Shown here piece after piece: positions 9,040-17,466 of a DNA stretch of 64,000 nt. The position numbers were made by a program, and so were the translations under genes. The notes under the pieces were generated by a model that saw only the letters and a program-made list of their open reading frames with translations, was not told where the DNA came from and made no database searches. The stretch is taken from contig JAFXLL010000008.1 of the NCBI GenBank assembly GCA_017531225.1, positions 1 through 64,000 on the forward strand, in the 5' to 3' direction. The DNA comes from Bacteroidales bacterium (GTDB taxonomy: Bacteria > Bacteroidota > Bacteroidia > Bacteroidales > F082). Every line of letters starts with the position of its first letter. Within the stretch, counting starts at the first letter, position 1.

Positions 9040-9306
9040 GTTCTTCGTTATCTCCGCAAGGATACTCGTAGGACCGATTTTACAGCCAACCCTGTTTATT
9101 GGCCAACGACACAACAAAACTACAAAACTTTTTGAATATCAACCATAAAAAACTGAAAAATATTTTACCGTATGTGCGATAGTGTGCATCCTGGCTTTCC
9201 TTTATTACTTCATAAAGCACATTGATGATTTCTTTGGCTTTAAAAAATGACTTCAAAAGGTGATAGTTCCCGGTTTTTATTATATTTGCCACAAATTCAA
9301 ACGACT

Positions 9307-9903
9307 ATGGATCCTCAAATTGCCATAAGCAGGGGCTATATGGAAAGCGCTGGCGATGTGCTCGAACAGTGGATTTCTGCCTATAAGGAAATCGCTAAAA
9401 AACATATCATGCTGATGGCTCGAGCCAAAAAGATGATCAAACGCATCGAATTGGCATCCTCGCTTTGCGTTACCCATGCTACCTTCTATAACACAGGCAA
9501 TGTTGACGAATGTTTCTATGGCGAAGCCGTGGCAAGAAAGAATGAATTCTTAGAATCATCGCAAAAGGCACGCGAGAGCCTCGATGGCGACTTCCCCTGC
9601 GGTAATGAGGATGACATGAGGTTCGCCCGCCGTTTCTTCTCCATTCGTGAAATGGCCTATATTCAGATGGGTTTGGCCAAGGAAATCGATCCCGACGACC
9701 TCGGTCAAAAGCCTCCGGTCAACAAGATCTTCGCCGACGAGGCATTCCCAAGGAAGATCAAAGCCTCCGACCAACCATTAGGCCGGAAAGGCTTCATCCA
9801 TGAATGTCTGGGCAATTACCAAGAAGCCATTGCGTGTTATGAGGCATTCAGCGAAGGCCGCCCAGATGAACGGATTGAATGTTTGCGCAAAAAGCTGTCG
9901 TAG
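9307..9903 (+). CDS. Conserved hypothetical protein with a C-terminal TPR-like helix pair
   Basis: This 198-aa soluble, mostly helical protein was not recognised. The C-terminus (ECLGNYQEAIACYEAF) looks like one TPR unit. The N-terminal two thirds contain an AKKMIKRIELASSLC helix and a FARRFFSIREMAYIQMG helix. I start it at 9307 because TATATTTG at 9283-9290 looks like the -7 box, which makes the in-frame ATG at 9247 fall upstream of the promoter. It is convergent with the outer membrane gene that ends at 9917. Confidence 0.7.
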   Translation: MDPQIAISRGYMESAGDVLEQWISAYKEIAKKHIMLMARAKKMIKRIELASSLCVTHATFYNTGNVDECFYGEAVARKNEFLESSQKARESLDGDFPCGNEDDMRFARRFFSIREMAYIQMGLAKEIDPDDLGQKPPVNKIFADEAFPRKIKASDQPLGRKGFIHECLGNYQEAIACYEAFSEGRPDERIECLRKKLS

Positions 9904-9916
9904 AGATGGCGTGATA

Positions 9917-12043
9917 TCAGCTCTTCCAAATTATCTCCAACTTTACATCGGTTTTGGTTTCTCCGTTTATTACGGTGATTCCTAATCTGGAGTAGAGACT
10001 CAGACTATTGAAAAGCCTCAACTTGCCTAAAAGGTAGACTCGTTGGCCGGCACCACTGAGACTCGGGATGGAGAAGGCTCCTAACACATCGTTCTCATAA
10101 ACGCTGACACGGCTGTTGTAGTCGTCGCTGCTGAACAAGGCATAACGAAAAGTAAAAGCAAAAGGTCGGTTCGGTGGCTTATAGGCAATGTCGTGGCAGA
10201 GCAGATAACCCCGGCTATTGGCACCGTCGTCGTTGAAATAATGACTGTAGGAGGCTTTATCGCTGAAGGTTAGCGACTCGGTGATGCTATAGCTGATTTG
10301 GAAGTTGAGGCTGCGTTTGGTATAAAACACTGGATAGTGTGAAAACACATGCTCGTCAACGGAGTTTTTCATTTTGGTCTTCGACTTGAACCGAAGCTGC
10401 ATGGAAGCCGTCTTGCTGATCTGATGGCTGACTTTCAGACTGTATTCTTGTCCCCATGAGGGATTGTAAACCTGACTGGTAAGCCAAGTGAGCCTGAAAT
10501 AGTCGCAGTAGGCGAGGAGGTCCCAGCCGGGCAGAAGGGCACATTGAAGGCCAAGGTAAACGCCCTCCTCACCTTGGCCTCGGCTGCTCTCGCCAAAGGC
10601 TCCGTTGAGGAGGTTTTGGTAGTCTTTGGCGTAATTGCGGTATGACAATGAAAAATTGATGTAACCTCTCGGCTTGACCGTCATCCCGATGAGGCCGGCC
10701 ATGGCGCCATTGCTGCTCCGGGCGAGTTCTCCGAAGAAAACGAGGTCACGCAATAGCCAACGGAAATCCAGTCCCATGTTGGTCAAACGATCGCCTTGAA
10801 AATAATATTTGTTGTATTTCGAAGGCTTGAGCTCCAACGGAGCGCTAAGTCGCAGATGATACATGGTATAGCCGATCTCGAGGTTGGAGCTGGCATAACA
10901 GAGATGTCCCCCAAAGACCTGTTGACGGATTGTATTGCGTTTAGACAGTTCATTGATAGTACGATGATAGCCTGTTTCCTGCAAGGCACTGATGAGCACG
11001 GGATCGTCGAGCGAATCGGCAAGGCTTACGGTGGCATCTACCTTCCTTGACGAATAAAACGCAGTGGCGTAGAAGTCCCTGTATTTCATTGTGGTAGCGG
11101 CTCCTCTGAAGAACTTGCCTTCGCTGGAAGAGGCTTTCGGACGAATCCCACTGGCACGTTTCATGGGTGAACTTCCACCCGATGCCTTCCCATAACTCAT
11201 CCCGGACCAAAGCGTCAGTCCCTGCCCGAAACTGAGCTGGTAATCACCCAAGGCGAGGTCCTTGACGATCAACGCCCCTGTCTCGCCGTCAGTGATCTTG
11301 ATGTCAGAGACATAGCAATGCGCCCCGTAGAAGTCGAAACCCGGATTCCGGTATTGGCGGACGATATCCTGAATGGAGTCTCCTAACTTTCCGAAAAAGA
11401 ACGGCTCGCCAGCATCTTTCTCCATGGCAATGCCGACCCTGAGCTTTTGCTTGTAATGATAGGTGTATTTGAGTTGTATCTTACGCGGACTGCCAAGATA
11501 GTCATCGTCGGCAGTGCTGCCAAACTTCTCAGCATAGTTCATGGTGACCTGATGCTGGCCTCGGGTGAGCATGGTTCTAATACTTGGCCGCTCAAGCTCC
11601 TTTGATTTCTCACTCTTCCCGAAATAGACGAGAGGAGAGATCACGGCAACAGTGGATTCGCTGAAGCCGTCAAGCATCAGCAGTTCGTCCATGAAAAGGA
11701 AGTCTCCGAATTGCCGTCGGTATTTCTGTAATGCCTCCAACTGAAATGTACTAAGTAGGCCGATTTCCGCTAAATGTATGACTTCATCGCTGTTTATGTT
11801 GATGGGGTTTTCCAGATAGAACAAATAGTCCTCGATCAAGTCTTCGTATGCTTCCTCGTTGTTACCATCTCCAAGCTCCAAGGCCTCCGATAGACGATCC
11901 TCCGTCCGCTCCAACAACAACTGATAAAGGAACTCAATGTTCTGGGCTGCTGATATGCTGTCAGTCCTTACCGCCAGCGTGTCGGCGTTCTGCGCGAACC
12001 CTGACAACCAGCCGAAAAACAATATGATCATTCCTTTTTTCAT
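9917..12043 (-). CDS. Outer membrane protein with N-terminal helix-hairpin-helix (ComEA-like) region
   Basis: This 708-aa protein has a signal peptide (MKKGMIILFFGWLSGFAQ). Around residues 70-140 there are HhH-like motifs (LLSTFQLEALQKYRRQFGDF, FMDELLMLDGFSESTVAVI). The rest is rich in alternating aromatic strands (INFSLSYRNYAKDY, FQISYSITESLTFSD) and ends in a basic and aromatic strand, as in outer membrane beta-barrels. This HhH plus barrel layout recurs in Bacteroidota, with no assigned function that I know of. It is transcribed together with the upstream 12061-12882 gene (17-bp gap). DNA binding or uptake is speculation from the HhH. Confidence 0.75.
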   Translation of the reverse strand: MKKGMIILFFGWLSGFAQNADTLAVRTDSISAAQNIEFLYQLLLERTEDRLSEALELGDGNNEEAYEDLIEDYLFYLENPININSDEVIHLAEIGLLSTFQLEALQKYRRQFGDFLFMDELLMLDGFSESTVAVISPLVYFGKSEKSKELERPSIRTMLTRGQHQVTMNYAEKFGSTADDDYLGSPRKIQLKYTYHYKQKLRVGIAMEKDAGEPFFFGKLGDSIQDIVRQYRNPGFDFYGAHCYVSDIKITDGETGALIVKDLALGDYQLSFGQGLTLWSGMSYGKASGGSSPMKRASGIRPKASSSEGKFFRGAATTMKYRDFYATAFYSSRKVDATVSLADSLDDPVLISALQETGYHRTINELSKRNTIRQQVFGGHLCYASSNLEIGYTMYHLRLSAPLELKPSKYNKYYFQGDRLTNMGLDFRWLLRDLVFFGELARSSNGAMAGLIGMTVKPRGYINFSLSYRNYAKDYQNLLNGAFGESSRGQGEEGVYLGLQCALLPGWDLLAYCDYFRLTWLTSQVYNPSWGQEYSLKVSHQISKTASMQLRFKSKTKMKNSVDEHVFSHYPVFYTKRSLNFQISYSITESLTFSDKASYSHYFNDDGANSRGYLLCHDIAYKPPNRPFAFTFRYALFSSDDYNSRVSVYENDVLGAFSIPSLSGAGQRVYLLGKLRLFNSLSLYSRLGITVINGETKTDVKLEIIWKS

Positions 12044-12060
12044 TTATTGACAAGTCCTCT

Positions 12061-12882
12061 TTAAAGAAGTTGATACGCTAAGCTAATTTGTATCGATGAA
12101 CCCAAGAGTTGATGCAACTGGGCCGCCACGTCAACGAGAATATGTTTGAACTCGTAACCTGCGCCGAAACTCAGGATGTTGGGATTATACTGTACTCCAG
12201 CCCTTAGATTGAAGGCGTTGAATAGGGTATACTCGAAGCCGCATCGCAGATGGATGCCCGAGCGTTCGGTGTTTTTCTCCAATTCACATTGTGTGACAAA
12301 ACCGTCGGCAAGCTGATAGGCCATCCCGAAACGCATGACGATGGGGAGGCGATCCTCGTTGAGCGTCTTTAGCTTGAATTGAATTGGGTTGAAGAGATAG
12401 GCACCGAGTCGGAGCTTCTCAGTCACCTGCGATTGCAGTCCGAGTTCAAAGCATGGAGCACCTCGGTTGGGATAGTCGCCACCCCAGTGTAGTAGCAGAT
12501 AGTCAAGCTGCAAACCAATCTGCAAATAGGGCCCAAAGCCGCGTGCGTAAGCCAAACCGAACTTGCTTTCGCTATAGTTGCTGCCTCCAAATTGGTTGAC
12601 GGATAGCCCGAAACAACCAATGCCTTCGATGGCTTTGGCCACTCCGCCACTCTTGAAAGCAGTCTCTTTCAGCATCCATTGGTTCTCGTAATACAAGCCG
12701 AATTGCCAACCTTTCAAATTGGCCATCCCGGCAGGGTTGTTCAGCAGTGACCATAGACTCTGCTCGCAAACCGAAGTCCTTCCCATGGCAGCCGACCTCC
12801 CTCCAACAGCCCTCGTCAGGTCAATGGCATGACACCTATTAATAATTAGGTAAATAATTAATATAAAAAAGCGTTTTTTCAT
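12061..12882 (-). CDS. PorV/PorQ-like outer membrane beta-barrel protein
   Basis: This 273-aa protein has a signal peptide (RFFILIIYLIINRCHA) followed by RAVGGRSAAMGRTSVCEQSL and LLNNPAGMA. That is the N-terminal pattern (G-R-A-x-x-M-G-x-x; N-P-A-G) of the PorV/PorQ/FadL-like barrels in Bacteroidota. Repeated amphipathic strands fill the rest. PorV/PorQ proteins are linked with type IX secretion, but no other T9SS gene is in this window, so I do not assign that role. It is the first gene of a two-gene operon with the HhH barrel protein. A TATTTTTG box at 12900-12907 on the minus strand may be its -7 element. Confidence 0.65.
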   Translation of the reverse strand: MKKRFFILIIYLIINRCHAIDLTRAVGGRSAAMGRTSVCEQSLWSLLNNPAGMANLKGWQFGLYYENQWMLKETAFKSGGVAKAIEGIGCFGLSVNQFGGSNYSESKFGLAYARGFGPYLQIGLQLDYLLLHWGGDYPNRGAPCFELGLQSQVTEKLRLGAYLFNPIQFKLKTLNEDRLPIVMRFGMAYQLADGFVTQCELEKNTERSGIHLRCGFEYTLFNAFNLRAGVQYNPNILSFGAGYEFKHILVDVAAQLHQLLGSSIQISLAYQLL

Positions 12883-12998
12883 ATTTTTTAATCATAATGC
12901 AAAAATATATGAAAATTATGCAAAAAGTATCAAAATACTATCGAAAAATATTCATATAATTATTTTCGAATAATTAAGAAGCTATCATTAATAATGGC

Positions 12999-13006
12999 TA
13001 TCTTTG
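12999..13006 (+). promoter_or_regulatory. -7 box before the DUF456/transketolase operon
   Basis: TATCTTTG lies 10 bp before the ATG at 13016, which implies a nearly leaderless mRNA. This argues against a start at the upstream TTG at 13004, which is inside the box. The AT-rich intergenic stretch 12883-13015 holds nothing else I can support. Confidence 0.6.
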
Positions 13007-13015
13007 CAACTCATT

Positions 13016-13516
13016 ATGACATACGTACTCATCATCGCTTCTGTCTTGCTGGTCCTAGTAGGACTGGTCGGATCTGTCGTGCCAGGTATCGCAGGACCAC
13101 CGTTCAGTTTCTTTGGGGTGTTGGCGCTTTCGTTCGTCGAAGGGGTCAACCATTCCACGGAGTTTTTGGTGGTCATGGGGATTCTTGGTGCCATCATCTT
13201 TGTGCTCGACTATGTGGTTCCGGTTTGGGGTACCAAGACGCTTGGAGGTACCAAGGCGGGAACTCGTGGCAGTACCATCGGTTTGATCTTAGGATTGCTA
13301 ATCACCATCGTCTTTCCAATTGGTTTTATTGCCGTGTTGCTTGGACCTTTCATCGGGGCGTATATCGGTGAGAAAACTGCTGGTACGGATGACCATCTGG
13401 CATGGCGCTCTGCCTTTGGATCCTTCTTGGGATTCTTGGCAGGTACCTTTATCAAGGTGGTGTATGCCATAGTATGTATCTTTTTTGTTGTCAAGGATTT
13501 AATTGGATTGATATGA
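13016..13516 (+). CDS. DUF456 family membrane protein
   Basis: This 166-aa protein has four to five hydrophobic segments and the glycine- and proline-rich first segment VGLVGSVVPGIAGPPFSFFG typical of DUF456. It continues with a DYVVPVWGTKTLGGTKAGTRGSTIGLILG loop and a second G-P-F-x-G-A-Y-x-G-E motif. The pattern resembles duplicated glycine-zipper membrane proteins. Its stop overlaps the ATG of the transketolase N-terminal subunit (ATGA), so the two are co-translated. No biochemical role is known to me. Confidence 0.8.
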   Translation: MTYVLIIASVLLVLVGLVGSVVPGIAGPPFSFFGVLALSFVEGVNHSTEFLVVMGILGAIIFVLDYVVPVWGTKTLGGTKAGTRGSTIGLILGLLITIVFPIGFIAVLLGPFIGAYIGEKTAGTDDHLAWRSAFGSFLGFLAGTFIKVVYAIVCIFFVVKDLIGLI

Positions 13517-14328
13517 CGGATTTCGAGAATACGGCAAAGCATATTCGTGAACTCATATTGACTTCATTGGCTGAGGCTGGCTCTGGACATACTGGAGGCT
13601 CGCTCGATTTAGTAGATATCTTCACGGTGCTCTATTTCGACCATTTGCGCCACGATCCGCATATCCCTCAATGGGAGGGACGTGATAAGGTCGTGCTGTC
13701 TATTGGGCATACGGCTCCGGCGCTTTATGCTACCTTGGCTGCGGCAGGCTATTTTCCAGAAGAGGAGATGCTGACGTTGCGTAAGTTGGGCAGCCGTCTG
13801 CAGGGGCATCCAAGCTACGAATTCAAGCTACCTGGACTGGAGACTTGTTCAGGCTCCTTGGGCCAAGGTTTGGGCGTGTCGTTGGGCATGGCGATGTCGG
13901 CCAAGATGGACGGCCTCTCGACACGCGTCTATTGTATTATGGGCGACGGCGAGCAGCAGGAGGGGAGCGTGTGGGAAACGGCAATGGCTGCCGCACATCA
14001 TAAGGCAGATAACCTCTGCGCTATCATCGACCGTAACCGCTTACAGATCGACGGTGGTACGGAAGATGTGATGGGCATCGACCCATTGAAGGATAAATGG
14101 ATCGCTTTTGGATGGAAGGCTATTGAGATTGACGGCCATGACTATAGCCAAATCAAGATGGCACTCGAGGTGGCTGAAATGACCAAAGGACAGCCCACCG
14201 TGATCATTGCCGACACTATCATGGGCAAAGGCGTGAAGAGCATCGAAAACAATAACCAATGGCACGGCAAAGTTCCAACTAAGGAGCAACTGCCGGAGTT
14301 CCTGAGGGAGTTGGAAGGTGAGAGGTGA
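13513..14328 (+). CDS. Transketolase, N-terminal subunit
   Basis: This 271-aa subunit is the thiamine-diphosphate-binding half of a split transketolase that moves two-carbon units between sugar phosphates. It carries GSGHTGGSLDLVDI, the GHTAPALYATLAAAG loop, the SGSLGQGLGVSLGMAMS motif and the ThDP/metal motif MGDGEQQEGSVWETAMAAAHH, with Asn in IIDRNRLQIDG. The ATG at 13513 overlaps the DUF456 stop; the open frame continues upstream but without homology. The gene ends in three tandem GGTGAGA heptamers and the C-terminal subunit follows 50 bp later. Confidence 0.93.
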   Translation: MTDFENTAKHIRELILTSLAEAGSGHTGGSLDLVDIFTVLYFDHLRHDPHIPQWEGRDKVVLSIGHTAPALYATLAAAGYFPEEEMLTLRKLGSRLQGHPSYEFKLPGLETCSGSLGQGLGVSLGMAMSAKMDGLSTRVYCIMGDGEQQEGSVWETAMAAAHHKADNLCAIIDRNRLQIDGGTEDVMGIDPLKDKWIAFGWKAIEIDGHDYSQIKMALEVAEMTKGQPTVIIADTIMGKGVKSIENNNQWHGKVPTKEQLPEFLRELEGER

Positions 14329-14337
14329 GAGGTGAGC
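14317..14337 (+). repeat. Three tandem heptamers GGTGAGA
   Basis: Units at 14317, 14324 and 14331 (the last ends in C) cover the stop codon of the transketolase N-subunit. The same heptamer, inverted, follows the dnaB stop codon at 45612-45639. Confidence 0.8.
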
Positions 14338-14378
14338 GAGCGTAACCTGGGGGATAGAAGAAGAAAAACATAATAAAA

Positions 14379-16265
14379 ATGAAAGAATATACCAATAAAG
14401 GAAATAAAGCGAGCAAAACCGGTTTCGGGGAAGGCGTGTTGGCGGCAGCCCAGAAAGACAAACGTGTGGTTGGTCTCGGCGCCGACATCACCGCCTCTGT
14501 GGGCATGAACCTCTTTAAGGAGGCGTTTCCCGAACGCTTTTTCTCCATGGGAATCGCTGAGCAGGATGCCGTTGCCGTGGCTTCGGGCATGGCGCTGAGC
14601 TGCAAGATACCGGTGTTCAGCACCTATGGCGTGTTTGCGGCGCATCGTGCCAACGATCAGATCCGCATTTCGGCATGTTACAACAATGTCCACGTGGTCA
14701 TCGGTGGTGCCCATGCCGGCGTGTCAGTAGGTCCTGACGGTGCCACCCATCAGGCGTTGGAAGACATCGCTGCTATGCGGGTGCTGCCTAATATGACGGT
14801 GATCTCGCCTTGTGATGCCACACAGGCCAAAATAGCGACTGAGAAGGCTATCCTTGAATGTGACGGACCAGTCTATATCCGCTTTGGACGCGAGCCGATG
14901 CCAGACTTTACTTCGGAAGACCAAGTTTTTGAAATAGGCAAGGCTCAGCTGATGCGTGAAGGTGAGGAAATCACCTTGGTGGCCACGGGTCATGAGGTTT
15001 GGGAAGCACTTGAGGCGGCGCACATGCTCGATCACATGGGTATCTCAACCCGTGTCATCAACATGCACACCATCAAGCCGTTGGATGGCGAAATCCTCAT
15101 AAAGGCTGCAGAAGAAACACGTTTGATTTTTACCATCGAAGAGCATCAGGTTGCCGGCGGTTTGGGTGGAGCGGTGGCGGAGTTCCTTGCCGAAAACCAT
15201 CCCATTCGTATTTGCCGCATCGGCATGAACGACCGTTTCGGAGAGTCAGGACAAGCGATGTCGCTGATGCACAAATTCGGCTTGGATGCAGCAGGCATAG
15301 TCCATCGAGTGCTGGAAATCATGTCCAACAAGGACTTCAGTGTTTATGTCCGTAAGTTAGGCAAGCCTTACAATACCTATATGAATAGGCTGTATAATAG
15401 TGAGATGCTATACCAAGGCTATGATTATCACGATGAATCCACCTTTGCCAAATGCTATGACAACATCGTTTACGAGCATTATATCGCCCAAGGCAAGAGG
15501 GGACGCGAAGTGTTGGAAACATTGACCCGTGCCCTTCACGACCATTTCATCACGTATGAGCTTTACAGGATGCTCGACCTTTACGAAGAAAAGGATGTCA
15601 TCGGCGTTATGGGAGGTCATGCTCGTAGGCGCGACGATCCGATGTACCGTCAAATCGTCTATCTCAGTAAACGGCTCACCGAGATGGGCCGCCTGATGGT
15701 CACGGGCGGTGGTCCGGGGGCCATGGAGGCAACGCATCTTGGAGCATACATGGCAGGTAGAACTGACGAGGAGGTGGAAGAGGCCTTGAAGATGCTGATA
15801 CCTTCTCCTACCTTTAGGGATGAAGGTTGGCTGCGCCGTTCCTTCGAGGTGATGGAGCGATTCCCTATGCAAACCGAGTTCCGCAGCCTTGCCATCCCGA
15901 CGTGGTACTATGGCCATGAACCTACCGCACCTTTTGCCACTGACATTGCCAAGTACTTCGACAACAGCGTGCGTGAGGATGGTGTCGTTACCATCGCCAA
16001 GGGAGGCATCGTCTATACTCCAGGCAGTGCCGGTACCATGCAGGAGATCTTCCAGGATGCTGCTCAAAACCATTATGAATCAGAAGGCTACGCCAGCCCG
16101 ATGATCTTTATGGGCAAAGATTACTTCACCAATGAGTTGCCTGCTTACACCCTGCTCAAGGATTTGAAAGACCGAGGTGTTTATAAGAATATGATACTGA
16201 CCATCACCGATGACAACGATGAGATCATCGATGCTATCGAAAGATTTAAAGAAGGAAATAAATAA
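14379..16265 (+). CDS. Fusion of transketolase C-terminal subunit and LOG/PpnN-like Rossmann domain
   Basis: Residues 1-314 form the transketolase C-subunit: the pyrimidine-binding region with SMGIAEQDAVAVASGMAL, the FSTYGVFAAHRANDQIR segment and the HAGVSVGPDGATHQ loop. From residue 315 (MSNKDF) the chain continues without a stop into a 314-aa LOG-like domain with MVTGGGPGAMEATHLGAYMAG and YTPGSAGTMQEIFQDAAQ. LOG/PpnN proteins cleave nucleoside monophosphates to base and ribose 5-phosphate, which is a transketolase substrate, so the fusion makes metabolic sense. The usual PGGxGTxxE is PGSAGTMQE here. A lost stop codon between two once separate genes is the alternative. The stop overlaps the next start (TAATG). 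Confidence 0.85.
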   Translation: MKEYTNKGNKASKTGFGEGVLAAAQKDKRVVGLGADITASVGMNLFKEAFPERFFSMGIAEQDAVAVASGMALSCKIPVFSTYGVFAAHRANDQIRISACYNNVHVVIGGAHAGVSVGPDGATHQALEDIAAMRVLPNMTVISPCDATQAKIATEKAILECDGPVYIRFGREPMPDFTSEDQVFEIGKAQLMREGEEITLVATGHEVWEALEAAHMLDHMGISTRVINMHTIKPLDGEILIKAAEETRLIFTIEEHQVAGGLGGAVAEFLAENHPIRICRIGMNDRFGESGQAMSLMHKFGLDAAGIVHRVLEIMSNKDFSVYVRKLGKPYNTYMNRLYNSEMLYQGYDYHDESTFAKCYDNIVYEHYIAQGKRGREVLETLTRALHDHFITYELYRMLDLYEEKDVIGVMGGHARRRDDPMYRQIVYLSKRLTEMGRLMVTGGGPGAMEATHLGAYMAGRTDEEVEEALKMLIPSPTFRDEGWLRRSFEVMERFPMQTEFRSLAIPTWYYGHEPTAPFATDIAKYFDNSVREDGVVTIAKGGIVYTPGSAGTMQEIFQDAAQNHYESEGYASPMIFMGKDYFTNELPAYTLLKDLKDRGVYKNMILTITDDNDEIIDAIERFKEGNK

Positions 16266-17461
16266 TGAACTGGATTGTCAATCTTTTCACGGGTTCGGGC
16301 GTTGGACCGACCGTCATGTATTTAGCCATTTCTATTTTCGCCGGCCTGTTGCTTGGCAAGATCAAAGTCAAAGGAGTATCGCTGGGCATTACTTGGGTGC
16401 TCTTTGTGGGCATCCTGGTCAGCGCTTTAGGCGTGTCGCTCAACCACGACATGCTGCATATACTCAAGGAATTTGGCTTGATTCTCTTTGTGGTTGCCGT
16501 TGGCCTGCAAGTGGGACCGGGTTTCTTCCGCTCGTTCAAGAAGGGCGGTCTCGCCATGAATCTCATGGCCTTGGTTAATGTGGCTTTAGGTGTAGTGATT
16601 ACAATCATTATCTCGAAAGTGGCGCATCAGGATCTGGCTGACATGGCGGGCGTTTATACTGGTGCCATCACCAATACGCCTGGACTTTCGGCTGCTCAAC
16701 AAGCTGTCAACGACTTGGGTATCGATGGCGCTGCCGACCGTCTGGCTGCTGGTTATGCCGTGGCCTATCCCTTGGCTGTGGTTGGCATGATCATGACCTG
16801 CATCTTACTACGTCCACTCTGCCGAATCGACCTGAAGAAAGAGCCGTCAAGAGAGGATATGCTGGAGCCTCAAAGCGCAAAACAAGCTACGCCGACATCA
16901 CAAAGACATAAAGTGAATCTGATTCCGATTTTTGTGATTATCGCCGTAGGCATCATCGTCGGATCCATTCCGATCCCCGTGGGAATGAAAGCTCCCGTCA
17001 AACTTGGATTGGCTGGTGGCCCTTTGGTAGTGTCTATTATCGGCAGCTGGTTAGGTGTTCGCAAAGGTTGGTTTACGACTGATTTCACTGATAGCCATGG
17101 TGTTTGGATGCTCCGAGAGGTGGGTATTGCACTATTCCTTGCTGGAGTAGGCTTGGGCGCTGGAGGCCAATTCATGGCTACAGTTCAAGAGCATTATATG
17201 TGGGTTGTTTACGGTGTCATCATTACCGTGGTGCCGCCAATCCTGATTGGACTTTTCGGCCGTTTGGTCTTAAAGATGAACTACTACACGTTGATGGGCT
17301 TTATCGGAGGATCGCATACCGACCCGCCCACCTTGGCTTTCGCCAATACCCTGGCTCCTGAAGGCTGCAAACTGCCCAATATGGGTTACGCTACCGTGTA
17401 TCCCTTAACAATGTTCTTACGAATTTTCTCGGCGCAGCTGTTGGTGCTGCTTGCTGTGTAA
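16265..17461 (+). CDS. AspT/YidE-type (AAEx family) membrane transporter, short form
   Basis: This 398-aa protein has about ten hydrophobic segments in two repeats. Each repeat has the family hallmark of a glycine-rich GLxVGxxFxxxxxxG stretch (VGLQVGPGFFRSFKKGG) and the G-x-x-x-T-P-x-L motif (GAITNTPGLSAAQ; GGSHTDPPTLAFA). Related proteins are aspartate:alanine or other carboxylate antiporters, usually about 550 aa with two central TrkA-C domains. Here those domains are replaced by a short charged linker (about 183-215). The substrate is unknown. It is the last gene of the DUF456-transketolase operon. Confidence 0.8.
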   Translation: MNWIVNLFTGSGVGPTVMYLAISIFAGLLLGKIKVKGVSLGITWVLFVGILVSALGVSLNHDMLHILKEFGLILFVVAVGLQVGPGFFRSFKKGGLAMNLMALVNVALGVVITIIISKVAHQDLADMAGVYTGAITNTPGLSAAQQAVNDLGIDGAADRLAAGYAVAYPLAVVGMIMTCILLRPLCRIDLKKEPSREDMLEPQSAKQATPTSQRHKVNLIPIFVIIAVGIIVGSIPIPVGMKAPVKLGLAGGPLVVSIIGSWLGVRKGWFTTDFTDSHGVWMLREVGIALFLAGVGLGAGGQFMATVQEHYMWVVYGVIITVVPPILIGLFGRLVLKMNYYTLMGFIGGSHTDPPTLAFANTLAPEGCKLPNMGYATVYPLTMFLRIFSAQLLVLLAV

Positions 17462-17466
17462 AGCCT

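Noticed and set aside
9080-9292. 70-codon minus-strand ORF right of the array
   Set aside because: No recognisable motif and no good start context; its sequence overlaps the promoter region of the 9307 gene.
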